NCBI GenBank assembly: GCA_025060055.1
Contig: JANXCK010000269.1
Location: 1-5,504, forward strand
Direction: 5' to 3'
DNA length: 5,504 bases
Source: Fimbriimonadales bacterium
GTDB lineage: Bacteria; Armatimonadota; Fimbriimonadia; Fimbriimonadales; GBS-DC
Of the stretch, positions 1 to 4,867 are shown piece after piece. Below the pieces are notes generated by a model. That model worked only from the letters and a program-made list of their open reading frames with translations. It ran no database searches and was not told the DNA's origin. How positions within the stretch are numbered: the stretch's first letter is position 1; the number at the start of each line of letters is the position of its first letter. Position numbers and translations under genes: made by a program.

Positions 1-1917
1 AGTCGCATCCCTCAGATGTTGCTCGACTTCGAGACGGGAACGATTCTGGCGTTCAACAACGCTGCACGCCAGTTTTACGGGGATGCTATCCTCAGTCAAC
101 AGCACATTAACTGCGTGTGTGCTGAAAACTTAGACTGGAACGCTGATTTGAAGCCCTTCGTGGCGAGCCAGCGCTACGGGATGCGCGTTTCAAAACAGTA
201 TGTTGGTGAGGACGAGGTGCGCTTTGTTGAGGCACACTACGCGCTGGTCAGCCTGCGCGGTCGCCCTGTGGTGCACCTGATGTGCTTTGATGTGACCGAG
301 CGTGTGCAGGCACAACAGGAACTGGAGCTGAGCCGCAACCGTTATCAAGCGTTTATTCAGCTCTCCAGCGAAGCCATCTGGCGCAACATGATGACCGAGC
401 CAATCCCTGTCATCTTGCCTGTGGAGCGTCAGATTGAGCTGATTTTTGAGCGGAGTTATCTGGCGGAGTGCAACTTAGCCTACTGCCGTGCGTGGGGCGC
501 TGCCAGTCCCGACGAGTTAGTAGGTACTTTCACTCGCGAGCGCATTCCGCCCGACGACCCGCGCAACCGCGAGGCGGTGCGCCAGTTTATCCTACAGGGC
601 TATCGCCTGAGCAACTGGCTGCACGAGGGCACGCTTCCCAACGGGCGTGAGTGTTTTCGCCTGTATAGTTTTCAGGGCATCGTACATGAGGGGCTGCTCT
701 GGGGCGTATGGGGCGTGTTTCGCGATGTGACGGAGCTGATTCAGACCCAGCGCGCCCTGCAAGCGAGCGAGGAGCGATATCGAACATTCGTGAACTTGGC
801 AAGTGAAGGCATCTGGCGGTTCGAAGCCACAGAGCCTATCCCCACCAACTTACCTGTGGAAGAGCAAGTTAGGCTTATCTTAGAGCGTGGCTACTTGGCG
901 GAGTGCAATCCCGCCTTTGCGCGAATGTACGGCGTATCGTCGCCCGAAGCGCTGCTGGGCGCACCGCTGGCTCGGTTGCTAATTCCAGAAGACCCCCAAA
1001 ACCTCGAGATGCTGCGAGCGTTCGTCGAAAATGGCTACCGCGTGGACGGACTGGCGTCTCGCGAGCGTGCTATCGAAGACGGCGATCGATACTACCTGAA
1101 CAGTTTCTTAGGCGTGGTAGAGAATGGTCTGCTGGTTCGCGCTTGGGGCGTGCAGACTGACATCACTGAGCTGCGCCGCTTGCAGCAACAGCTGGAGCAG
1201 GCGCATCGCCTGGAGAGCATTGGCAGACTGGCAGGCGGAATCGCGCACGACTTCAACAACGTGTTGACCGCTGTGATTGGCTTTGCGGAGTTGGCGCGCG
1301 CCCGCGTGCAGGACGAGACCACACTACGCTATCTGGACGGGATCATTCAAGCCGCCGAACGCGCTGCTAATCTCAACCGACAGTTGCTCACCTACGCACG
1401 CAAGCAGGTCGTGCAACTCAGTCCGATGGATCTCGGCGTTTGGTTGGCAGGCACGCTTGAGATGCTGCGTCGCGTGCTGCCCGAATCAATACGGCTGCAA
1501 ACCGAGGTAGAGCCGAACTTGTGGCAAGTTCAGGGCGATCCGAACCTGCTGTTGCAAATCCTGCTCAATCTGGTGGTGAACGCGCGTGACGCAATGCCGA
1601 ATGGTGGCACGATTACCATCTATCTCCAGAACAAGACCTTGCGCCGCAGACGCACGCATGGCGTGCCGAATGGCAACTATGTGCAGCTCTCGGTTGCCGA
1701 CACGGGTGTCGGTATCCCACCTGAGGTGTTGCCCCACATTTTCGAGCCGTTTTACACCACCAAGCCTTTGGGTCAGGGTTCGGGGATGGGGCTGGCGGCG
1801 GTGCAGGGCGCGGTGCAGCAACTCGGTGGGCACATCGAGGTACAGACGCAGCTGGGTAAGGGCACACGCTTTCATATCTATTTCCCACGCCTTACCCCAG
1901 CGCGTGATGCGCGGTGA
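1..1917 (+). CDS. PAS-PAS-PAS sensor histidine kinase (5' end off-window)
   Basis: Histidine kinase of a two-component system. It would autophosphorylate on histidine and pass phosphate to a response regulator not seen here. The frame is open to the left edge. The ATG at 16 is probably internal: it lacks an SD and falls inside a PAS fold (LLDFETGTI...NAARQFYG). Counting from that Met: the remainder of PAS1 covers about 1-95, PAS2 about 105-241 and PAS3 about 250-386, with DVTE/DITEL linkers. HisKA has the H box GGIAHDFNN (phospho-acceptor His411). HATPase_c has the N box NLVVNARDAM (Asn522), G1 DTGVGI (562-567), F box FEPFYTTK (576-583) and G2 GSGMGLA (588-594). No transmembrane segment or receiver domain is visible, so the visible part looks cytosolic, of the NtrB-like hybrid-free type. 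PAS2 and PAS3 align without gaps at a 145-residue offset. The sensed ligand cannot be told. Family assignment is very secure; the true start is unknown. Confidence 0.95.
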   Translation, partial: SRIPQMLLDFETGTILAFNNAARQFYGDAILSQQHINCVCAENLDWNADLKPFVASQRYGMRVSKQYVGEDEVRFVEAHYALVSLRGRPVVHLMCFDVTERVQAQQELELSRNRYQAFIQLSSEAIWRNMMTEPIPVILPVERQIELIFERSYLAECNLAYCRAWGAASPDELVGTFTRERIPPDDPRNREAVRQFILQGYRLSNWLHEGTLPNGRECFRLYSFQGIVHEGLLWGVWGVFRDVTELIQTQRALQASEERYRTFVNLASEGIWRFEATEPIPTNLPVEEQVRLILERGYLAECNPAFARMYGVSSPEALLGAPLARLLIPEDPQNLEMLRAFVENGYRVDGLASRERAIEDGDRYYLNSFLGVVENGLLVRAWGVQTDITELRRLQQQLEQAHRLESIGRLAGGIAHDFNNVLTAVIGFAELARARVQDETTLRYLDGIIQAAERAANLNRQLLTYARKQVVQLSPMDLGVWLAGTLEMLRRVLPESIRLQTEVEPNLWQVQGDPNLLLQILLNLVVNARDAMPNGGTITIYLQNKTLRRRRTHGVPNGNYVQLSVADTGVGIPPEVLPHIFEPFYTTKPLGQGSGMGLAAVQGAVQQLGGHIEVQTQLGKGTRFHIYFPRLTPARDAR

Positions 1918-1935
1918 ACTTGCTCGAACCGCTGC

Positions 1936-1952
1936 ACCCGCTTAGAGCGGGT
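1936..1952 (+). terminator. weak hairpin after the kinase gene, possible terminator
   Basis: A perfect 7-bp stem (ACCCGCT / AGCGGGT) with a 3-nt TAG loop begins 18 nt after the kinase stop codon. No T-run follows directly; the nearest is TTTT at 1973-1976, about 20 nt further on. It is therefore a poor intrinsic terminator, and may only be a stable 3' end structure. Low confidence in the function, high in the hairpin itself. Confidence 0.3.
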
Positions 1953-2011
1953 ACTGCAAGTCGCTTTGGAAGTTTTCTTGACTTGTGAACCTGTAGCATC
2001 TCGCCCCCGCA

Positions 2012-2108
2012 ACTGAAGTCGCCCCCATACCAACGAAACCCCGCCGACGCGGGGTTGCTCAGCCCTGCGCAGGCAGGGCTTCGTTTGTATGGGAGCGAGT
2101 TCACTCGC
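2012..2108. repeat. composite palindromic element, copy A
   Basis: An outer imperfect stem pairs 2012-2036 with 2081-2105 (21 of 25 pairs by hand count, mismatches at 2013, 2018, 2023 and 2031). It encloses two perfect hairpins laid end to end: 2037-2056 (8-bp arms AACCCCGC/GCGGGGTT, loop CGAC) and 2061-2080 (8-bp arms AGCCCTGC/GCAGGGCT, loop GCAG), separated only by GCTC. As RNA or cruciform DNA this is a three-way junction with almost no unpaired bases. The right outer arm can also form its own hairpin, GCGAG-TTCA-CTCGC (2095-2108), in competition with the outer stem. Its layout resembles REP/BIME-type dispersed repeats; the family is inferred and not identified. Confidence 0.75.
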
Positions 2109-2191
2109 AAAGGATTCTGGAAGTGTTCCTTCCCCTACACGCTCTGAGAGACCGCCTGAGAAATCGCATGATGTGCCCGATGGCTCAAGCC

Positions 2192-2291
2192 GTTCCTGTG
2201 CAGACGAAGCCAACCTCCGCTGGCTGCGCAGCCCGCGCAGGCGGGCTCGGTTCGCGCAGGAACAGCGTAGGGGCGCGTTCCCAACGCGCCC
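2192..2291. repeat. composite palindromic element, copy B
   Basis: This has the same architecture as the element 84 bp upstream, with diverged stems. The outer stem pairs GTTCCTGTGC (2192-2201) with GCGCAGGAAC (2254-2263), with one G-T wobble. Inside lie an imperfect hairpin at 2208-2225 (AGCCA/TGGCT plus one inner pair) and a perfect one at 2230-2247 (AGCCCGC/GCGGGCT) with the same GCAG loop. The spacer between them is GCGC, against GCTC in copy A. Both copies put CGAA at the junction with the first hairpin. A third, perfect 9-bp hairpin follows at 2271-2291 (GGGCGCGTT/AACGCGCCC, loop CCC). Stem changes that keep pairing suggest the fold is what is conserved. No T-run follows, so it is not a classical terminator. 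Confidence 0.65.
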
Positions 2292-2379
2292 AAAACGAGA
2301 CGATTTCACCTGTGAGGCACTTATTAGTGAGGACGCGCAATTTGAGGTATCCTTGAGTCAGGTTCTCAACCTATCGGAT

Positions 2380-2384
2380 GGAGG
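2380..2384 (+). promoter_or_regulatory. Shine-Dalgarno GGAGG that decides the EEP start
   Basis: GGAGG lies 11 nt before the ATG at 2396. An alternative in-frame ATG at 2378 overlaps this motif and has no purine-rich site of its own. Starting at 2396 also gives a textbook signal peptide beginning MKGRR. The spacing is slightly long, so the earlier start is not excluded. Confidence 0.6.
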
Positions 2385-2395
2385 CAGCGTTTCCG

Positions 2396-3478
2396 ATGAA
2401 AGGACGACGGCTCACGGGTGTCGCCCTGCTTACAGGGCTGCTGGTTGCGCTGGCAGGCGCAACTGAAGTGAGAATACTAAGCTGGAATATCGCGCGTGCA
2501 GTCGGCGCGAACAACCCGCGCAGCGCGCAAGCCCCGTATGTCGCAAAAACCATCAACTATCTCCGCCCCGACATTCTCATCTTGCAAGAAGTCGGAGGCG
2601 AGACGCGCACCAGCTGGAACGCCTTCAGCCAAGAGTCCGCGCTGGATAGCTTCGTGCGCAATAATCTCAGCTACTTAGGACCGAATCCAGTACGCAACCG
2701 CGATTACTATTTGTATGTCAACCGTCTTGGCGACGGCTGGATTAGCAACGCAATTATCAGCCGCTACCCGTTTCGCAGCATAACCGATGTGAGCATCGGT
2801 GCGCCTAACCGCGGCTTGACCATCGGGCTGATTGACATTCCAGGCACGAACGGATTGGGTGTGTTCGGTGCGCATTTCGACTCAGGCGGCGACGATGGCA
2901 GCAGCATGCGGCGGCAGACGAATGCTGAGAATACGCGCAACCGTATTCGCGATTGGCGTGTGCGCAACCGTCGCGCAGCATACTTGTTGGGCGGCGACTT
3001 GAACGAGAACGAAGACCCCGACCTTACCCCTGTGCGCCCCATCAACTCGACTCTGCCTGATGGACGCACCTATGCCCCCATCAGCACGGTTCAAACGGCA
3101 CGCCTGCGCGACACAATGCCCGTCGACGGGCTGGGAGGCAAACGCACTTGGCGCGTCACGAACTCGAACGCGGACTTAGACCGACGCTACGACTATCTGC
3201 TGATTTCGCCGACTGAGCTGGGACGCGACCGAATCGATGTGATTCAGGCATCGATTTTCAATACGCGCCGCTTCCCGTCAGGGCAGCTACCGCCTGGCTT
3301 CGACATCACCGACAGCCAGAACGCTTCCGACCACGCGGCGTTGTTCCTGCGCATACGGATTGACGCGTGGCGTTCGTATGGCGACGGTGGCTACTGGGTT
3401 CCTGAGCCGAGCGCGTTGCTGGCGTTGCTGATTTTCTCAGGCGGTGGCGCGGTTCTCGTGCGCCTCCGACGCTCGTAA
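2396..3478 (+). CDS. Secreted endonuclease/exonuclease/phosphatase family protein with PEP-CTERM anchor
   Basis: A 360-residue protein of the EEP superfamily (DNase I, exonuclease III and inositol phosphatase fold), metal-dependent phosphodiesterases. Residues 1-22 form a signal peptide (MKGRR, hydrophobic core, AGA before Thr23). Catalytic motifs appear in order: SWN (Asn31), LQE (Glu65), NAIISR near 118-123, AHFDS (His160), GGDLNE (Asp201, Asn203), YDYLL (Asp266) and SDHAAL (Asp312, His313). All expected metal and catalytic residues are present, so it should be active. The tail carries VPEPS (335-339), a hydrophobic stretch and the basic end RLRRS, which is the classic PEP-CTERM signal read by exosortase. 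The enzyme is thus predicted to be exported and held at, or passed through, the envelope. Substrate (extracellular DNA, phospholipid or other phosphodiester) is not determined. It stands alone, with long gaps either side and no exosortase gene in view. Starting at 2378 would add six residues. Confidence 0.9.
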   Translation: MKGRRLTGVALLTGLLVALAGATEVRILSWNIARAVGANNPRSAQAPYVAKTINYLRPDILILQEVGGETRTSWNAFSQESALDSFVRNNLSYLGPNPVRNRDYYLYVNRLGDGWISNAIISRYPFRSITDVSIGAPNRGLTIGLIDIPGTNGLGVFGAHFDSGGDDGSSMRRQTNAENTRNRIRDWRVRNRRAAYLLGGDLNENEDPDLTPVRPINSTLPDGRTYAPISTVQTARLRDTMPVDGLGGKRTWRVTNSNADLDRRYDYLLISPTELGRDRIDVIQASIFNTRRFPSGQLPPGFDITDSQNASDHAALFLRIRIDAWRSYGDGGYWVPEPSALLALLIFSGGGAVLVRLRRS

Positions 3479-3510
3479 GCGGCTGCGTATTACAATCGTC
3501 CCGTTTCACC

Positions 3511-3597
3511 ACCCTCACCCCCTGACCTCCTCTCCCAGCGGGCGAGGGGGAACTCGGCTCCCCTCTCCTCGTGGGAAAGGGGCTGGGGGGTGAGGGT
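3511..3597. repeat. 87-bp GC-rich dispersed palindrome (CCCTCACCCC...GGGGTGAGGG type)
   Basis: The left arm, 3511-3537, starts ACCCTCACCCC and ends CTCTCCCA. The right arm, 3572-3597, is its imperfect reverse complement, starting TGGGAAAGGGG and ending GGGGTGAGGGT. The centre adds a smaller stem, GAGGGG (3544-3549) with CCCCTC (3560-3565). Similar long palindromes with CCCTCACCCC ends are widely dispersed in several bacterial phyla, which I recall from general knowledge and have not searched. It begins 32 nt after the EEP stop codon and could help end transcription, though no T-run follows on either strand. It shares no sequence with the elements at 2012-2291. The rest of the 3479-3720 gap shows nothing further that is strong. 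Confidence 0.8.
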
Positions 3598-3673
3598 ACT
3601 GTGACACTTGAAACCCCGATTGGTATTATCACTCAACCCTATCTGAGGCAGGGGCGAATCACTGAAAGGCTCT

Positions 3674-3683
3674 CCATTAATGG
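3674..3683. promoter_or_regulatory. 10-bp perfect palindrome upstream of the orphan gene
   Basis: CCATTAATGG is a perfect palindrome 37 bp before the ATG at 3721, within the AT-richer part of the spacer where a promoter would be expected. TTTACA at 3684-3689 resembles a -35 box but has no matching -10 box at normal spacing. An operator role is only a guess, since a 10-bp palindrome can occur by chance. Confidence 0.2.
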
Positions 3684-3720
3684 TTTACATTTGTCTACCC
3701 GTGTGTCCTAAACGGATGGA

Positions 3721-4233
3721 ATGCGGCGCTCGTTGTCGCGGGAGTGGATTGCTCAAGAAGTTGCGCAGACCTTTCAGTTGCCGTTGTTGAGCGTACCAGT
3801 GCAGCTGGCAGCGGAGACCTTGCATCATCTGGCGCGTCGACGGCATCAGAGCCAGGCACGCTCGCGCACTCTGCCGCCGCATTTGTGGAACGCCGCACGC
3901 GAGGAGGCTTGTCAGTTCTGCTTGCAGACACTGGCTCAGCTAATCAACCTGGAGCGCGGTCCTGACGCCTTGCCGCCCGAGACGGCGGCACTGTACGATG
4001 CGTTCCTCCGCGCCGTGCGACAATATCTGGAAACCCCACCGCCGCCGTTGCACGATACCGCGCCCGAAATGTCGCCTGCGGAACGGCTCAAGCACGAGCA
4101 GACACTCTGGCGTCAAGCACGCGAAGCGCTGGAGCTGTGCGAAAAGTGGCGCAAAGCCCTCGCTCAAGGGCACGCTACTCAAAAGCCCCTTCCCTGCGTT
4201 GCAGAGAAGGGGCATCGCAAACGCCACAAGTGA
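3721..4233 (+). CDS. Uncharacterised 170-residue helical protein
   Basis: I do not recognise this protein. It is rich in Ala, Leu, Gln, Glu and Arg, has no signal peptide or membrane segment, and looks mostly alpha-helical and cytosolic. One helical block spans about 54-78 (NAAREEACQFC...INLER) and another 88-102 (ALYDAFLRAVRQYLE). A proline-rich linker, TPPPPL, follows near 103-108, then a charged helix at about 116-148, and a basic tail ending KGHRKRHK. The only Cys residues are in CQFC (61, 64), at 139 and at 157, too few and too scattered for a confident zinc site. An in-frame stop at 3709-3711 fixes ATG 3721 as the only reasonable start; its SD is weak (GGATGGA directly adjacent). It converges on the minus-strand gene with only 7 bp between stops, and its last 16 codons contain that gene's probable terminator. 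It could be lineage-specific. That it is a real gene is likely, judged by composition and length. Confidence 0.65.
   Translation: MRRSLSREWIAQEVAQTFQLPLLSVPVQLAAETLHHLARRRHQSQARSRTLPPHLWNAAREEACQFCLQTLAQLINLERGPDALPPETAALYDAFLRAVRQYLETPPPPLHDTAPEMSPAERLKHEQTLWRQAREALELCEKWRKALAQGHATQKPLPCVAEKGHRKRHK
4181..4213 (-). terminator. Intrinsic terminator for the secreted-protein gene, inside the opposing CDS
   Basis: A 13-bp stem pairs 4185-4197 (GCCCCTTCCCTGC) with 4201-4213 (GCAGAGAAGGGGC), with one mismatch and a 3-nt loop. Read on the minus strand it is followed by TTTT (complement of 4181-4184), 28 nt after the stop codon of the minus gene at 4241. The T-run is short, so efficiency may be moderate. 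The plus strand after the stem has no T-run, so it serves the minus strand only. Confidence 0.65.
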
Positions 4234-4240
4234 ACCGCGC

Positions 4241-4759
4241 TCAGCGTGAGCGAGTCTCCTCAAAGACGCGAATGTCGCCGCGCAGCACCACACCCTCATA
4301 GGTGAACACAGGGTTAGCATCGGGCGCGGTGCGGAAAGCGACGCTAATGGCGTCTGGGTCGCCCTCGTTGCTGCCCGGCGCGCGGTTGTCTTCCACACGC
4401 ACCGAAATGAATCCCTGCGTGCGGCGCACACCTTGACGCGTGCGCTGCACTGCGAAGCCGCGTCCCGAGAACTCAGCAACGCCTTCCTCGGCATCCACAG
4501 ACAACCGCGCTACATTAAGCAGGGTCAGCACAGTAACGCTGTTGGCATCACGCACCTCGATGCTGAAGTTGCCCCCGCGCCGAGTCTGCCCGTTGAACTC
4601 GAACTCTTTGACAAAGAGTTGGAACGAGGCGTTCGGGCGGTTCGAGTCGGGGGCACCTGCAAGACCGAAGCCGACAGCGCCACGAACGGTTAGTGTCTGC
4701 GCATATGCCAGCGCGGCGACTGCGCCGACCGCTACAAGCCATACCAGTGTGCGTTTCAT
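4241..4759 (-). CDS. Small secreted beta-rich protein, post-COAP-1-like
   Basis: A 172-residue exported protein. A clear Sec signal peptide spans 1-20 (MKRT, hydrophobic core, AYA before Gln21). The mature part is about 150 residues with alternating hydrophobic and polar residues, as in a beta-sandwich, and no cysteine, C-terminal anchor or PEP-CTERM tail. GGNFSIEV (62-69), VRVEDNRAPG (120-129) and the ending YEGVVLRGDIRVF (154-166) resemble the pattern of post-COAP-1 domain proteins (a Gly-rich strand, then a V.DN..PG..D.F.I turn, then a final L..G.I.I strand). The function of that family is obscure; this is recognition from memory, not a search result. Start ATG 4757-4759 is supported by an AAGGAGG site 7 nt upstream. 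The gene lies downstream of the peptidase-MA-like gene, but a TATAAT box and two hairpins between them suggest separate transcription. Probably periplasmic or extracellular. Confidence 0.85.
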   Translation of the reverse strand: MKRTLVWLVAVGAVAALAYAQTLTVRGAVGFGLAGAPDSNRPNASFQLFVKEFEFNGQTRRGGNFSIEVRDANSVTVLTLLNVARLSVDAEEGVAEFSGRGFAVQRTRQGVRRTQGFISVRVEDNRAPGSNEGDPDAISVAFRTAPDANPVFTYEGVVLRGDIRVFEETRSR

Positions 4760-4766
4760 CGAAGCT

Positions 4767-4773
4767 CCTCCTT
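4767..4773 (-). promoter_or_regulatory. Strong Shine-Dalgarno AAGGAGG for the secreted protein
   Basis: Reading the minus strand, AAGGAGG is followed by a 7-nt spacer and then the ATG at 4759-4757. It is the best ribosome binding site in the window. It fixes the start and suggests this protein is made in quantity. Confidence 0.85.
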
Positions 4774-4785
4774 CACCTAAGTAGT

Positions 4786-4805
4786 CAGAGAATCTGAGTT
4801 CTCTG
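4786..4805. repeat. Inverted repeat in the leader of the secreted-protein gene (proximal)
   Basis: CAGAGAA (4786-4792) and TTCTCTG (4799-4805) are perfect 7-bp arms around a 6-nt spacer, starting 26 nt before the start codon on the minus strand. It could be a dyad operator or a leader hairpin. No regulator can be named. Confidence 0.5.
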
Positions 4806-4823
4806 CCATCTTACAGACGCTCA

Positions 4824-4841
4824 CTGAACGGAAATGTTCAG
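4824..4841. repeat. Inverted repeat in the leader of the secreted-protein gene (distal)
   Basis: CTGAAC (4824-4829) and GTTCAG (4836-4841) are perfect 6-bp arms around a 6-nt spacer. This is the same geometry as the dyad 18 bp away. It lies just downstream of the likely transcription start set by the TATAAT box at 4854-4859, a usual place for a repressor site. Confidence 0.5.
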
Positions 4842-4853
4842 CCAAGCTGTTGA

Positions 4854-4859
4854 ATTATA
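4854..4859 (-). promoter_or_regulatory. Candidate -10 box TATAAT for the secreted-protein gene
   Basis: A perfect TATAAT on the minus strand lies just past the stop codon of the upstream gene and about 95 nt before the start codon of the secreted protein. I find no TTGACA-like hexamer 16-18 bp further upstream and no exact extended TGn. The call rests on the -10 box and its position alone. It predicts a leader of close to 90 nt holding both inverted repeats. Confidence 0.4.
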
Positions 4860-4867
4860 CCCAGCTC

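Larger units (their letters stand above)
1918..2395. other. 478-bp intergenic region filled with palindromes
   Basis: I see no credible gene here. Open frames on both strands run across the hairpins and translate them into Arg/Pro/Ala/Ser-rich text with no domain, and none has a convincing ribosome binding site. The stretch holds the weak hairpin after the kinase, two composite palindromic elements (2012-2108 and 2192-2291), and about 100 bp of unique sequence ahead of the EEP gene. That last part has a small hairpin (AGGTT-CTC-AACCT, 2360-2372) but no pair of -35/-10 boxes I would defend. The promoter of the EEP gene should lie in 2292-2380. Confidence 0.7.

Noticed and set aside
2140..2200. 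CCTGAGA near 2155-2161, recalling the CTGAGA core of the TPP riboswitch
   Set aside because: The partner motifs (ACCC, GAACCTGAT and the closing stem) are absent in order and spacing, and the downstream gene has no link to thiamine.
2012..2291. CRISPR array or direct-repeat locus
   Set aside because: Only two copies exist, they are diverged in sequence and similar only in fold, and there are no regular spacers or cas genes.
2378..2395. ATG at 2378 as the start of the EEP gene
   Set aside because: It overlaps the GGAGG that serves the ATG at 2396, has no SD of its own and would put six extra residues before a normal signal peptide. It remains possible.
1878..2466. Several overlapping open frames on both strands across the intergenic region
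   Set aside because: They translate the palindromes into low-complexity Arg/Pro/Ser text, lack ribosome binding sites and domains, and overlap each other. The GC-rich hairpins simply avoid stop codons.
3491..3496. TACAAT as a plus-strand -10 box just after the EEP gene
   Set aside because: No -35 partner lies at 16-18 bp, and the next plus-strand gene starts more than 200 bp away beyond a large palindrome.
3940..4494. 184-residue minus-strand open frame
   Set aside because: It overlaps two better genes, is rich in Arg, Cys and Ala in a pattern typical of a shadow frame, and crosses the terminator hairpin.
4825..4840. LexA-type SOS box (GAAC...GTTC)
   Set aside because: The Gram-positive-type box has GAAC-N4-GTTC, while here the spacer is six bases. 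No SOS-related gene is adjacent.
4843..4866. Terminator hairpin for the peptidase-MA-like gene (AGCTG...CAGCT)
   Set aside because: The stem is only 5 bp with a 12-nt loop and no following T-run on the minus strand.
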